From: Bacteroidaceae bacterium
Lineage (GTDB): Bacteria > Bacteroidota > Bacteroidia > Bacteroidales > Barnesiellaceae_A
Assembly: GCA_017410245.1 (NCBI GenBank)
Contig: JAFQRE010000014.1
Span: 1-64,000 of the forward strand
Reading direction: 5' to 3'
Length of the DNA stretch: 64,000 nucleotides
Shown one piece after another: positions 25,862 through 35,490 of this stretch. Position 1 is the first letter of the stretch. Every line of letters begins with the position of its first letter. The notes under the pieces were generated by a model. That model had not been told where the DNA came from. It was given only the letters and a program-made list of their open reading frames with translations, and did no database searches. Both the position numbers and the translations under genes were made by a program.

Positions 25862-27028
25862 TTAATAAACAAATCGGCCTTTCTCCGATTCGATAATCAA
25901 CTCATTGTGGTCGCACTCTTCTACTCGGCCTACAATTTGTGCATCGATACCGAAACTTTGAGCTATCTCTATTACTTTAGCTGCATTTTCGGGAGCAACA
26001 TATACCTCCATGCGATGTCCCATATTGAATACCTTGTACATCTCTTTCCAGTCGGTACCCGATTGCTCTTGAATTGTCTTGAAGAGAGGAGGAATGGGGA
26101 AAAGATTATCCTTGATTACTCTCTTATTTTCTACGAAGTGCATAACTTTGGTTTGAGCACCACCCGAACAGTGTACCATACCATGTACTTGAGGACGCAT
26201 GGCATCGAGGAGTTTTTTAATAACAGGAGCATAGGTGCGAGTGGGCGAAAGCACCAATTTACCGGCATCAATATCTACACCCTCAACCGAGTCGGTTAGT
26301 TTAAGACCTCCCGAATATACCAATTCATCGGGTACAGCATTATCGTAGCTCTCGGGATATTTTTCACTGAGGTATTTAGCGAAAACATCATGACGAGCCG
26401 ATGTAAGTCCGTTACTACCCATACCTCCGTTATATTCTTTTTCATAGGAAGCTTTGCCATACGAAGCCATACCTACTATTACATCACCGGCTGCTATATT
26501 AGCATTATCTATTACATCGCTACGTCGCATACGACAAGTTACAGTGCTATCGACAATGATAGTTCGCACCAAGTCGCCTACATCGGCAGTTTCGCCACCT
26601 GTTGCATAGGCATTAACACCCATCTCACGCAACTCGGCCAACAACTCTTCAGTACCATTGATGATGGCCGAAATCACTTCACCGGGCACCAATAATTTAT
26701 TACGACCAATAGTAGATGAAACCAATATATTGTCGGTTGCACCCACACATAGCAAGTCGTCGATATTCATAATAAGAGCATCTTGTGCAATCCCTTTCCA
26801 CACCGATAGGTCACCGGTCTCGCGCCAATACATATAGGCAAGAGACGATTTAGTGCCGGCACCATCGGCGTGCATTATATTGCAATACTCTTCATCTCCA
26901 CCCAATTTATCGGGGATTATCTTACAAAAGGCACGTGGATACAAGCCCTTATCGATATTTTTGATAGCGTTGTGTACATCTTCTTTTGATGCAGACACAC
27001 CGCGCAGGTTATAACGTTGGTCGCTCAT
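25862..27028 (-). CDS. purM: phosphoribosylformylglycinamidine cyclo-ligase (AIR synthetase)
   Basis: 388 residues. The PurM signature HADGAGTKSSLAYMY and the GGETADVGDLVRT and GLTSARHD stretches are visible. It makes aminoimidazole ribonucleotide from FGAM with ATP in de novo purine synthesis. At 388 residues it is longer than the ~345-residue Escherichia coli protein, which I believe is usual for Bacteroidetes. It is encoded 13 bp downstream of lepA and 21 bp upstream of udk. Confidence 0.9.
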   Translation of the reverse strand: MSDQRYNLRGVSASKEDVHNAIKNIDKGLYPRAFCKIIPDKLGGDEEYCNIMHADGAGTKSSLAYMYWRETGDLSVWKGIAQDALIMNIDDLLCVGATDNILVSSTIGRNKLLVPGEVISAIINGTEELLAELREMGVNAYATGGETADVGDLVRTIIVDSTVTCRMRRSDVIDNANIAAGDVIVGMASYGKASYEKEYNGGMGSNGLTSARHDVFAKYLSEKYPESYDNAVPDELVYSGGLKLTDSVEGVDIDAGKLVLSPTRTYAPVIKKLLDAMRPQVHGMVHCSGGAQTKVMHFVENKRVIKDNLFPIPPLFKTIQEQSGTDWKEMYKVFNMGHRMEVYVAPENAAKVIEIAQSFGIDAQIVGRVEECDHNELIIESEKGRFVY

Positions 27029-27041
27029 ATTTTTGTATTAT

Positions 27042-28829
27042 TTAGTCAAGTTTCAAAACAGCAAGGAACGCTTTTTGTGGCACTTCTACTGTACCAATTT
27101 GTTTCATACGTTTCTTACCTTTCTTTTGTTTCTCAAGCAGTTTGCGTTTACGGCTTATATCGCCACCATAACATTTGGCTGTCACATCTTTACGCACAGC
27201 CTTTATTGTCTCTCGTGCTATAATCTTGGCACCTATAGCGGCTTGTATTGCAATATCGAATTGCTGTCGCGGAATGAGTTCCTTCAGTTTTTCGCACATG
27301 CGACGACCGAATGTAACAGCATTATCTACGTGAGTGAGTGTAGATAGTGCATCGACACTCTCGCCATTAAGCAGTATATCGAGTTTTATCAGTTTGCTCT
27401 CGCGATAGTCGTGTATATGATAGTCGAATGAAGCATAACCTTTTGAAATAGACTTGAGTTTATCGTAAAAGTCTATCACTATTTCACCCAAAGGCATATC
27501 GTATATAAGTTCTACACGATTACCCGAAATGTACTCTTGCTTGATGAGTTCGCCACGCTTGCCAAGGCACAGCGACATGATAGGGCCTATGTACTCGGTG
27601 GCAGTAATTACAGATGCACGTATATAAGGTTCCTCGATATGGTCTATCATAGTGATATCGGGCAATCCTGATGGATTATGCACCTCGCTTTTGTTGCCCT
27701 TCTTATCATATACCATATACGAAACGTTGGGCACAGTGGTGATAACGTCCATATCAAACTCTCGGTCGAGACGTTCTTGCACAATCTCCATATGCAACAA
27801 GCCCAAGAAGCCACAACGGAAACCAAAACCAAGCGCAGCTGACGATTCGGGTTGGAAGGTAAGCGAAGCATCGTTAAGTTGTAATTTCTCAAGTGATGCT
27901 CTCAGATTTTCAAAGTCTTCGGTGTCGATAGGATAAACACCAGCAAATACCATGGGTTTTACTTCCTCAAAACCATCAATAGCCTGGTCGCAAGGACGTT
28001 GAACGTGAGTAATAGTATCACCTACTTTTACCTCTTTCGATGTTTTTATACCCGATATTATGTATCCAACATCTCCAGCACTAAGAGAGTTGCGAGGCAC
28101 CATATCGAGTTTGAGTACACCTATTTCATCGGCATCATACTCTTTTCCGGTAGCAACAAATTTCACCATTTCGCCTTTGCGAATGGTACCATTACATATC
28201 TTAAAATAGGCTATAATGCCACGAAATGGGTTGAATACCGAGTCGAAAATGAGGCATTGCAATGGAGCATTTACATCGCCTTGTGGAGCCGGGACTCGCT
28301 CTACTATAGCATTGAGCACTTCTTCTATACCTATTCCTGTCTTGCCACTTGCACGTATAATTTCGTCTCTACGACAACCCAAAAGCTCAATAATCTGATC
28401 TTCGACCTCCTCGGGCATCGCGCTATCGAGATCTACTTTATTGACCACAGGAATAATCTCAAGGTCATTTTCAATGGCCATGTAAAGATTTGAGATAGTC
28501 TGAGCTTGAATGCCTTGAGAGGCATCTACAATAAGTAGCGCACCCTCGCAAGCAGCAATAGAACGAGACACCTCATACGAGAAATCAACGTGTCCCGGAG
28601 TATCGATAAGATTGAGAATATATTTCTCGTCGTTATACTGATACTCCATCTGTATGGCATGGCTCTTGATTGTAATACCACGCTCTCGCTCTAAGTCCAT
28701 GTCATCAAGGACTTGATTTTGCAAATCCTTGCCGGCAATAGTGTTGGTATATTCAAGTAATCGATCGGCAAGAGTACTCTTACCATGGTCGATGTGTGCT
28801 ATAATACAAAAATTGCGTATATGCTTCAT
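27042..28829 (-). CDS. lepA: elongation factor 4 (LepA)
   Basis: 595 residues, normal length. G1 [13 protein letters not shown]3 DTPGH and G4 NKVD motifs define the translational GTPase domain. Domains II to V follow, and the specific LepA C-terminal domain ends near residue 595 ([20 protein letters not shown]). It acts on the ribosome, promoting back-translocation and 30S assembly under ionic stress. It sits between recQ (22 bp upstream) and purM. Confidence 0.96.
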   Translation of the reverse strand: MKHIRNFCIIAHIDHGKSTLADRLLEYTNTIAGKDLQNQVLDDMDLERERGITIKSHAIQMEYQYNDEKYILNLIDTPGHVDFSYEVSRSIAACEGALLIVDASQGIQAQTISNLYMAIENDLEIIPVVNKVDLDSAMPEEVEDQIIELLGCRRDEIIRASGKTGIGIEEVLNAIVERVPAPQGDVNAPLQCLIFDSVFNPFRGIIAYFKICNGTIRKGEMVKFVATGKEYDADEIGVLKLDMVPRNSLSAGDVGYIISGIKTSKEVKVGDTITHVQRPCDQAIDGFEEVKPMVFAGVYPIDTEDFENLRASLEKLQLNDASLTFQPESSAALGFGFRCGFLGLLHMEIVQERLDREFDMDVITTVPNVSYMVYDKKGNKSEVHNPSGLPDITMIDHIEEPYIRASVITATEYIGPIMSLCLGKRGELIKQEYISGNRVELIYDMPLGEIVIDFYDKLKSISKGYASFDYHIHDYRESKLIKLDILLNGESVDALSTLTHVDNAVTFGRRMCEKLKELIPRQQFDIAIQAAIGAKIIARETIKAVRKDVTAKCYGGDISRKRKLLEKQKKGKKRMKQIGTVEVPQKAFLAVLKLD

Positions 28830-28851
28830 ATATTTATGAGGTCAATAATAC

Positions 28852-31032
28852 TTAATTTCCCATTTCTGAGATAAACTTGATGCGAATGAGTCGTATCTCC
28901 TCTTCGGTATAGTCCATGCCAAACTCGTTGATGGCATCTTCTAAGCTATCGCTTTCGGTCTCTTTAAAGTAATCAAATATCTCTTCAATGTGATCTTCTT
29001 CCATTATCTCTTTCAAGAAATAGTCGATATTGATTTTTGTACCCGAATAGACAATAGCTTCTACTTCATCGAGTAGCTCATCAAAGTCAAGATCTTTCGA
29101 CTCGGCCAACTCATCAAGTGCAATCTTGCGGTCGATAGCTTGAATGATAGATACTTTGAGTTTCGATTTATTGGCGATAGTGCGTACACGTAAGTCCTCG
29201 GGACGTTCTATCTCATTCTCATCAACGTGTAGTTTTATCACTTTGACAAACTCCTCACCATATCGTTTTGCCTTGCCGGCACCTACACCGGGTATATTTT
29301 GCAACTCTTCGATTGTGATGGGATATGTAGTGGCCATGGCTTCGAGCGATGGATCTTGGAATATCACGTATGGCGGCAACTCCAAGCGTTTAGCCATCTT
29401 CTTGCGTAAGTCTTTCAAAATCGAGAACAACTCAGGATCGACTGCACATGAAGCTCCTCCCTTGATGGGCATCTCCTCTTCCATCTCATCAAAATCGCTA
29501 TCTTTTACAATCTTGAAGGGTTGTGGCTTATCAAGGAATTTACGTCCTGCATCGGTAATCTTGAGCAAGCCATAATTTTCTATTTCTTTGATAATATATC
29601 CGGCGATGAGAGCTTGTCGAATGACAGCATTCCAGGTTTTTTCATCATCAGTCTGACCACAACCAAACACTTCCAAATCATTGTGACGATAGGCAACTAC
29701 TTGACTTGTTTTGTTACCCATAATCACATCAATAACATGTTCGGATTTAAACTCTTCTTTAAGAGCAATAACCGTTTCGATAACGGCACATAATAGGTCT
29801 TTTGCTTCCACTTGTTTCTTAGGATTTAAACAATTATCGCAATTGCCGCAATTTTCTGCTTTATACTCTTCGCCAAAGTAGTGCAAGAGTAATTTGCGAC
29901 GACAAAGCGATGACTCGGCATAAGCTGCAGTTTCCATAAGCAACTGTTTGCCTATTTCTTGTTCGGCAATGGGTTTACCTTGCATAAATTTTTCTAATTT
30001 CTGCAAGTCTTTATTGACATAGTATGTTATGCACTGACCTTCACCTCCATCTCTACCGGCACGACCGGTTTCTTGGTAGTAGCCCTCGAGGCTTTTGGGT
30101 ATGTCATAATGTATAACATATCGCACATCGGGCTTATCAATACCCATACCGAAAGCAATTGTAGCAACAATTACATCTACTTTTTCAAGCAAGAAGGCAT
30201 CTTGATTCTCGGTACGGGTTGCCGAATCCATACCTGCATGATATGGCAACACCTTTATTCCATTAACACTGAGCAACTCGGCCAATTCTTCTACTTTCTT
30301 ACGGCTGAGGCAGTATATAATACCCGATTTACCCTCTTGTTGTTTTATGTATTTAATAATATCTTTATCGACATTGGCTGTCTTAGGACGCACCTCGTAA
30401 TATAGATTGGGTCTATTGAACGAAGACTTAAAGACAGCAGCATTGGTCATACCCAGGTTTTTCTGGATATCGTGTTGTACCTTGGGAGTGGCAGTAGCTG
30501 TAAGAGCAATTACCGGTCTCGAGCCTATCTCATTGATGATGGGTCTGATGCGACGATATTCGGGTCGGAAATCGTGTCCCCACTCCGATATACAGTGCGC
30601 TTCATCAACAGCATAGAATGAGACATTTACCTGTTTGAGGAATTCGATATTCTCTTCCTTGGTAAGTGACTCGGGTGCTACATATAACAATTTTGTTTTA
30701 CCACACAATATATCGGCTTTTACTTGGTCAATGGCCGCTTTGTTTAGTGAAGAGTTGATAAAGTGCGCAACACCATCTTCTTCACTAAAATTTCGCATTG
30801 CATCGACCTGATTTTTCATCAATGCTATGAGTGGCGATATAACGATGGCAGTACCATCGAGCATAAGCGAAGGCAACTGGTAACACAAAGATTTGCCACC
30901 TCCTGTGGGCATAAGGACAAAGGTGTCTTTGCCATCTAAGAGGTTACGAATGATAGCTTCTTGATTACCCTTGAATGTGTCAAAACCGAAGTTTAACTTC
31001 AAAGCTTCAACTAATTTATTCTTTGTTGCCAT
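28852..31032 (-). CDS. recQ: RecQ-family ATP-dependent DNA helicase
   Basis: 726 residues. Walker A MPTGGGKS, DEAH box DEAHCISEWGHDFR, motif VI QETGRAGRDG, and the RQC zinc-binding cysteines (CRRKLLLHYFG.. CGNCDNC) are present, followed by a winged helix and an HRDC domain near 515-600. About 120 acidic residues extend past the HRDC domain. It unwinds forked and recombination DNA 3' to 5'. It is separated from clpX by 107 bp containing a candidate -7 box (TAAATTTG on the minus strand). Confidence 0.95.
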   Translation of the reverse strand: MATKNKLVEALKLNFGFDTFKGNQEAIIRNLLDGKDTFVLMPTGGGKSLCYQLPSLMLDGTAIVISPLIALMKNQVDAMRNFSEEDGVAHFINSSLNKAAIDQVKADILCGKTKLLYVAPESLTKEENIEFLKQVNVSFYAVDEAHCISEWGHDFRPEYRRIRPIINEIGSRPVIALTATATPKVQHDIQKNLGMTNAAVFKSSFNRPNLYYEVRPKTANVDKDIIKYIKQQEGKSGIIYCLSRKKVEELAELLSVNGIKVLPYHAGMDSATRTENQDAFLLEKVDVIVATIAFGMGIDKPDVRYVIHYDIPKSLEGYYQETGRAGRDGGEGQCITYYVNKDLQKLEKFMQGKPIAEQEIGKQLLMETAAYAESSLCRRKLLLHYFGEEYKAENCGNCDNCLNPKKQVEAKDLLCAVIETVIALKEEFKSEHVIDVIMGNKTSQVVAYRHNDLEVFGCGQTDDEKTWNAVIRQALIAGYIIKEIENYGLLKITDAGRKFLDKPQPFKIVKDSDFDEMEEEMPIKGGASCAVDPELFSILKDLRKKMAKRLELPPYVIFQDPSLEAMATTYPITIEELQNIPGVGAGKAKRYGEEFVKVIKLHVDENEIERPEDLRVRTIANKSKLKVSIIQAIDRKIALDELAESKDLDFDELLDEVEAIVYSGTKINIDYFLKEIMEEDHIEEIFDYFKETESDSLEDAINEFGMDYTEEEIRLIRIKFISEMGN

Positions 31033-31139
31033 AGCTTAGTATTTGTGATGATACCATTTATAGTGGGCAAGTATTTTATTACCCAAAAACAAATTTATAA
31101 ATAACTTGCGAACTCTGCCAATTTTTTGTAAAGATTTTT

Positions 31140-32399
31140 TTAAGAAATGTGCAATCTACTTGTTCTTTCGAATTTTTCGGCCGCATATTGGCGTGTAATG
31201 TGCATTTTTTTGACTCCCGAAGCGGGTACTTCATACATTGCATCAATCATGATTGTCTCTACAATTGAACGCAGGCCTCGTGCTCCCAGTTTATATTGTA
31301 TAGCCATATCCACCACATAATCGAGTACTTCGTCATCGAAAGTAAGTTTTACGCCATCAATATCGAATAGTTTCTCATACTGACGTATGATAGAGTTGCG
31401 AGGCTCGGTAAGAATGCGTCGTAGCGCATCGCGGTCGAGAGGCTCAAGGTGTGTGAGTATAGGCAAACGGCCTATAATCTCGGGAATGAGACCAAACGAA
31501 CGCAGGTCTTGCGGAGCAATATATTGCAACAAATTCTCTCTATCTACTTGTGCTGCGGCATCGTTATTGTAACCGACTACATGCGTGTTGAGTCGCATGG
31601 CAATTTTACGTTCTATACCCTCAAAAGCACCTCCACATATAAAGAGAATATTCTTGGTATCTATCGATATCATTTTCTGCTCGGGGTGTTTACGGCCTCC
31701 TTGTGGCGGAACATTGACCACCGATCCTTCAAGAAGCTTCAACAAACCTTGTTGCACACCTTCGCCACTCACATCGCGTGTGATAGATGGATTATCTCCT
31801 TTACGAGCTATCTTATCTATTTCATCAATAAACACAATACCTCGTTGAGCAGCTTCTACATCATAGTCGGTAGCTTGCAGCAATCTTACCAACAGACTCT
31901 CTACGTCCTCTCCTACATATCCGGCTTCAGTGAGTACTGTTGCATCGACAATAGCAAACGGTACCTTGAGCATCTTGGCAATGGTGCGTGCCAATAATGT
32001 TTTACCTGTACCGGTACGACCAACAAGTATGATATTAGATTTCTCGATCTCTACTTCATCGTCACTTCTTGCGGGTTGCAATAGGCGTTTGTAGTGGTTA
32101 TATACAGCAACCGACAAGTATCTTTTGGCATCGTCTTGACCAATGACATATTGATCGAGAAAAGATTTTATCTCGGTAGGACGAGGCAATGTCTCGAAAT
32201 CTATAGCCCACTTGTCGGGCATATTCTTTTTATTTCGACTATTGGCATCGGCTACAAAACCGGCATCTTTGCACAAGTTGTAGGCTTGCTGAACACACTC
32301 GGCACATACCGAGCCATTACGGCCTGTAAGTAATGGACGAGCAGGAGACTCTCCTCGCCCACAAAGACAACATTTATCGGTATCTTCTTTTTTTGCCAT
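31140..32399 (-). CDS. clpX: ATP-dependent Clp protease ATP-binding subunit ClpX
   Basis: 419 residues. The N-terminal zinc-binding domain (CCLCGRGESPAR.. CAEC) is followed by AAA+ motifs: Walker A GRTGTGKT, Walker B IVFIDEIDKI, and a sensor region near SFGLIPEIIGR. It unfolds tagged substrates and feeds them to ClpP. It starts 1 bp after the clpP stop, so the two are translationally coupled. Confidence 0.96.
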   Translation of the reverse strand: MAKKEDTDKCCLCGRGESPARPLLTGRNGSVCAECVQQAYNLCKDAGFVADANSRNKKNMPDKWAIDFETLPRPTEIKSFLDQYVIGQDDAKRYLSVAVYNHYKRLLQPARSDDEVEIEKSNIILVGRTGTGKTLLARTIAKMLKVPFAIVDATVLTEAGYVGEDVESLLVRLLQATDYDVEAAQRGIVFIDEIDKIARKGDNPSITRDVSGEGVQQGLLKLLEGSVVNVPPQGGRKHPEQKMISIDTKNILFICGGAFEGIERKIAMRLNTHVVGYNNDAAAQVDRENLLQYIAPQDLRSFGLIPEIIGRLPILTHLEPLDRDALRRILTEPRNSIIRQYEKLFDIDGVKLTFDDEVLDYVVDMAIQYKLGARGLRSIVETIMIDAMYEVPASGVKKMHITRQYAAEKFERTSRLHIS

Positions 32400-32400
32400 T

Positions 32401-33075
32401 TTATCTCTTTTCTCTTATGAGTACTTTATCAATCATACCATATTCACAGGCTTCTTGCGCAGTCATCCAGTAGTCGCGATCCGAGTCGTTCCATACCTTC
32501 TCATAGTCGTTGCCCGAATGCTCTGCAATAATGGTATATAGCTCTTTCTTGAGTTTTTGTATCTCCCGCGCAGTGATCTCAATATCTGATGCTTGTCCTT
32601 GTGCTCCACCCATAGGTTGGTGTATCATGACACGTGAGTGCTTGAGTGCAAAACGTTTATCCTTCTGTCCTGCAACGAGCAGTACGGCAGCCATAGATGC
32701 AGCCATACCAGTACAAATGGTAGAGATGTCGCAACCAATGTATTGCATGGTATCGTATATACCCAATCCGGCATATACCGATCCTCCGGGGCTATTAATA
32801 TATATCGATATATCTTTGCCAGGGTCGGCACTATCGAGATACAAGAGTTGTGCTTGTATTACATTGGCAGTATAATCATCGATGGGAGTACCCAAAAAGA
32901 TAATACGGTCCATCATCAAACGCGAGAATACGTCCATCTGAGTAACATTCAACTGACGCTCTTCCATAATAGAAGGTGAAAGATAGCTATTGCCAATATA
33001 GTGCGCATATTGGTCAAAAGCTAACCCGTTCATACCCATGTGCTTGACAGCAAAGTCTCTAAAATCCTTATTCAT
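32401..33075 (-). CDS. clpP: ATP-dependent Clp protease proteolytic subunit
   Basis: 224 residues. The serine-protease triad is S127 (GMAASMAA), H152 (VMIHQPMGG) and D201 (DRDYW). The protein forms the tetradecameric chamber that degrades substrates delivered by ClpX. The N-terminus is about 20 residues longer than the mature E. coli protein, which may be a processed propeptide. It has its own candidate promoter (33152 region) after the tig terminator. Confidence 0.96.
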   Translation of the reverse strand: MNKDFRDFAVKHMGMNGLAFDQYAHYIGNSYLSPSIMEERQLNVTQMDVFSRLMMDRIIFLGTPIDDYTANVIQAQLLYLDSADPGKDISIYINSPGGSVYAGLGIYDTMQYIGCDISTICTGMAASMAAVLLVAGQKDKRFALKHSRVMIHQPMGGAQGQASDIEITAREIQKLKKELYTIIAEHSGNDYEKVWNDSDRDYWMTAQEACEYGMIDKVLIREKR

Positions 33076-33151
33076 ATTCTTTAGTTTATATAGATTTCTG
33101 ACAAGAAAAACAGGTTATTCAAAACAATCTTAATAACCCATCTTACTAATA

Positions 33152-33159
33152 CAAAGATA
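33152..33159 (-). promoter_or_regulatory. candidate -7 box of clpP
   Basis: TATCTTTG on the minus strand matches TAnnTTTG perfectly, 77 bp upstream of the clpP start. The -33 region (AATG) is a poor match. Confidence 0.5.
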
Positions 33160-33280
33160 CAAATTATTTTGAATACTGCATTATATATTTTATTTCATCA
33201 AACTTTTTACACCATTTTTTTCTATCGCAATACATATAGAGCCAATAACTACATGATTTCTATAAAATGATAATAAAAAA

Positions 33281-33313
33281 AATGCAACCCCGATTATATT
33301 ACGGAGTTGCATT
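33281..33313 (-). terminator. rho-independent terminator of tig
   Basis: A 12-bp stem with one mismatch (33281-33292 with 33302-33313, arms around AATGCAAC and GTTGCATT). On the minus strand it is followed by TTTTTTTATTATC, 26 bp past the tig stop. Confidence 0.85.
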
Positions 33314-33338
33314 ATATCAAGGATAAATAATCTCGTTA

Positions 33339-34685
33339 TTATTCTTGGAAGAGCTTGCCAAATTCTTCGGTGCTAACCTCTTTGGCAACGAGTTTCACTG
33401 CATTCTTGATAGCGTCTTGGATCTTCATTTCAGTAGCACGATCTATCAATTGAGCGCGACTCTCTTTTGATTTGAGCATTTCTTGTGAATAGTTCTCAAG
33501 CAATTCCTCAGGAACATTGCTCATACCATATTGGGCAAATTGTTGGCGAGTAACACCAATAGCTATTGCTTTGAGGTCTTCGTCTGATACTTTCACTTCA
33601 AATGATTTGGCGATATGCTCTTTGATGAGATGCCATTTGAGGTCGGCCTCCATCTTGCTATACTCTTCATTGATGTTTTCGTCGGTATATTTCTCGTTAG
33701 TTGCAACCAACCAGCGTTTCAAGAACTCTGCGGGCAACTCTAATTCACCCACTACAGCCTCAATAGCTTTGCGAGCATCGATACCGAAGCGATAGTCGCT
33801 CTCGGGTGCCAATTGCATAGCAATCATTTCACGCACTTTAGTGGTGTATTCTTCGTCGTTCTTAATAGCATCTTTACCGAAGATTGCATCGAAGAACTCT
33901 TGATCGTGCTCGGCAGGTTGTAAGTGAGTAATCTCGGTAACAGTCATTTCAAAGTCGCTCTTAACCTCGGCAGCTACCTCGCGGTCAATGTTGAGGATCG
34001 AAGCAACCTCACCTACTGAATCGGAATTGGCAACAGCAGGGTTGAATACTACTTTATCACCAACTTTTACGCCATTGAAGTTCTCTTTTTGTGCTTTGAG
34101 GTAAGCGGGCGAAAGTATAGTGCTCTCTACAACGATACCACCTTCTTTGGCCACTCCATTCTCAAGCTCCACCATCGAGCCTTTTATAAGGTCTTTCTCC
34201 TCAGTCATAGTATCAACAGTGATTTGCTTACCTTGACGTTGGCGGAACATTTCGTCTTGTTTAGCTACCATATCATCAGTAACAGCGATGGTATAGTAAG
34301 GTACTTCGATGTTATTGTCGATTGTAACATTGATTTCGGGAGCCAACGCGATATCGAACTTGAATGTAAAGTTTTCTTCGTTCTCGATATCTACAGTTTG
34401 GTCCTCAGCGGTCATAGGTTCACCAAGGATATTGAGTTTGTTATCGCTAATATAGTTGTAAAGCGACTCAGAAATAAGGCGATTGATTTCTTCGGCTTTA
34501 ACAGACTTACCAAACATTTTAACCAAAACGCTGAAGGGTACGTGACCGCGACGGAAACCGGGGATATTGGCACGGTCGCCATAGGCACGAAGCGATTTTT
34601 TTACTTTGTCTGCATAGTCGGCTTTCTCTATTTCTATTGAGACAACCGCATTCAATTGATCGATGTTGCTGTGTGAAACGTTCAT
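33339..34685 (-). CDS. tig: trigger factor
   Basis: 448 residues. The N-terminal ribosome-binding domain carries the signature GFRRGHVPFSVL (GFRxGxxP). A divergent FKBP-like middle domain (about 150-235) and a helical C-terminal chaperone domain follow. Ribosome-bound chaperone and weak prolyl isomerase for nascent chains. It heads the tig-clpP-clpX block, with a textbook promoter and a 5'-leader hairpin. Confidence 0.93.
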   Translation of the reverse strand: MNVSHSNIDQLNAVVSIEIEKADYADKVKKSLRAYGDRANIPGFRRGHVPFSVLVKMFGKSVKAEEINRLISESLYNYISDNKLNILGEPMTAEDQTVDIENEENFTFKFDIALAPEINVTIDNNIEVPYYTIAVTDDMVAKQDEMFRQRQGKQITVDTMTEEKDLIKGSMVELENGVAKEGGIVVESTILSPAYLKAQKENFNGVKVGDKVVFNPAVANSDSVGEVASILNIDREVAAEVKSDFEMTVTEITHLQPAEHDQEFFDAIFGKDAIKNDEEYTTKVREMIAMQLAPESDYRFGIDARKAIEAVVGELELPAEFLKRWLVATNEKYTDENINEEYSKMEADLKWHLIKEHIAKSFEVKVSDEDLKAIAIGVTRQQFAQYGMSNVPEELLENYSQEMLKSKESRAQLIDRATEMKIQDAIKNAVKLVAKEVSTEEFGKLFQE

Positions 34686-34732
34686 TTCAAACGGATATTT
34701 TATTAGTTAATATTTCATTTTATTACACAAGC

Positions 34733-34752
34733 TACCCCTCGCGAGAGGGGTA
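34733..34752 (-). promoter_or_regulatory. 8-bp tetraloop hairpin in the tig 5' leader
   Basis: TACCCCTC (34733-34740) and GAGGGGTA (34745-34752) form a GC-rich stem with a 4-nt loop in the ~75-nt leader, between the tig promoter and its start codon. No T-run follows, so it is more likely an mRNA-stability or translation element than a terminator. Confidence 0.55.
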
Positions 34753-34767
34753 ATCGGTAAGAGAGTG

Positions 34768-34798
34768 CAAAATTAGTGCTTATCTTTCGATATTCAAA
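34768..34798 (-). promoter_or_regulatory. Bacteroidetes-type promoter of tig
   Basis: On the minus strand TTTG (34795-34798), a 19-bp spacer and TAATTTTG (34768-34775) fit the consensus exactly. Confidence 0.8.
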
Positions 34799-34858
34799 CT
34801 ATTATACAATATTTTTCACCCGTAGGTGTGTAAAAATATTATTTTAATTGTTCAAAAG

Positions 34859-35320
34859 TCACTTAAATCTGATGTCGCTCATGAGTTTTTCATAAAATTC
34901 ATCGAGTTCACGATCCATTTTTTGCCAAAAGTCATCTCCGAGCAAAATATTTTCCTTGTCGATATTGAGCAGCTCGGCCAACACATTCATTTGGTCATCG
35001 ACCAACAATAGTGAGAACGGGCCATTATACTCGGTCTCATCAAAGAGTAGTGTGAGATCATCGCTATCGATAACTTGTGTGAGGAGGTTTACAGTTTCTT
35101 CTAAAAGTTGGTCCTGCGATACACCGGCACGCCAATCATTCCATGTCTCAAGAGGTGCTACATGCAGCTCATTATCAGAGTCATCATAGATTATTAGTGA
35201 TGCATTTTCACCTTCCGACAAACGCACATACATATCACTCAACAGAAGATTGAGTGAACGAACTTTCATTAGAGCACTGACAAAAGCGTCGTGCAACGAT
35301 TGGCATAATGTCTCTTGCAT
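34859..35320 (-). CDS. uncharacterised acidic protein, 153 residues
   Basis: I do not recognise a family. The protein is acidic, with a predicted helical N-terminus (about 1-35), a beta-rich middle (ASLIIYDDSDNELHV, and a DDLTLLFDETEYNGPFSLLLVDD stretch) and a helical C-terminus (FWQKMDRELDEFYEKLM). It has no signal peptide or membrane segment. It has its own good promoter, directly upstream of and convergent in direction with tig, and is divergent from the aroA gene. The style resembles small acidic proteins in the 39-42 kb cluster, but no sequence kinship is clear. Confidence 0.65.
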   Translation of the reverse strand: MQETLCQSLHDAFVSALMKVRSLNLLLSDMYVRLSEGENASLIIYDDSDNELHVAPLETWNDWRAGVSQDQLLEETVNLLTQVIDSDDLTLLFDETEYNGPFSLLLVDDQMNVLAELLNIDKENILLGDDFWQKMDRELDEFYEKLMSDIRFK

Positions 35321-35379
35321 AGTTGTTATTTTCTTTACATTGTCACTGCGACAATTTTAATATTGTGAGCTATATAATG

Positions 35380-35411
35380 CAAAGATATATAATTTTGCCA
35401 ATTTCGACAAA
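35380..35411 (-). promoter_or_regulatory. promoter of the 153-residue protein gene
   Basis: On the minus strand TTTG (35408-35411), a 20-bp spacer and TATCTTTG (35380-35387), 59 bp before the start codon. Confidence 0.65.
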
Positions 35412-35425
35412 TATATGATGTTCAT

Positions 35426-35456
35426 TTTTATGATAAATATTTTTCAATTATCTTCG
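35426..35456 (+). promoter_or_regulatory. candidate promoter of the DAHP synthase/chorismate mutase gene
   Basis: TTTT (35426-35429), 19 bp, TATCTTCG (35449-35456): one mismatch in each box against the Bacteroidetes consensus, 34 bp before the ATG. Confidence 0.45.
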
Positions 35457-35490
35457 CAACCAAATAGTAATGATTATCGACCTATAAGAG

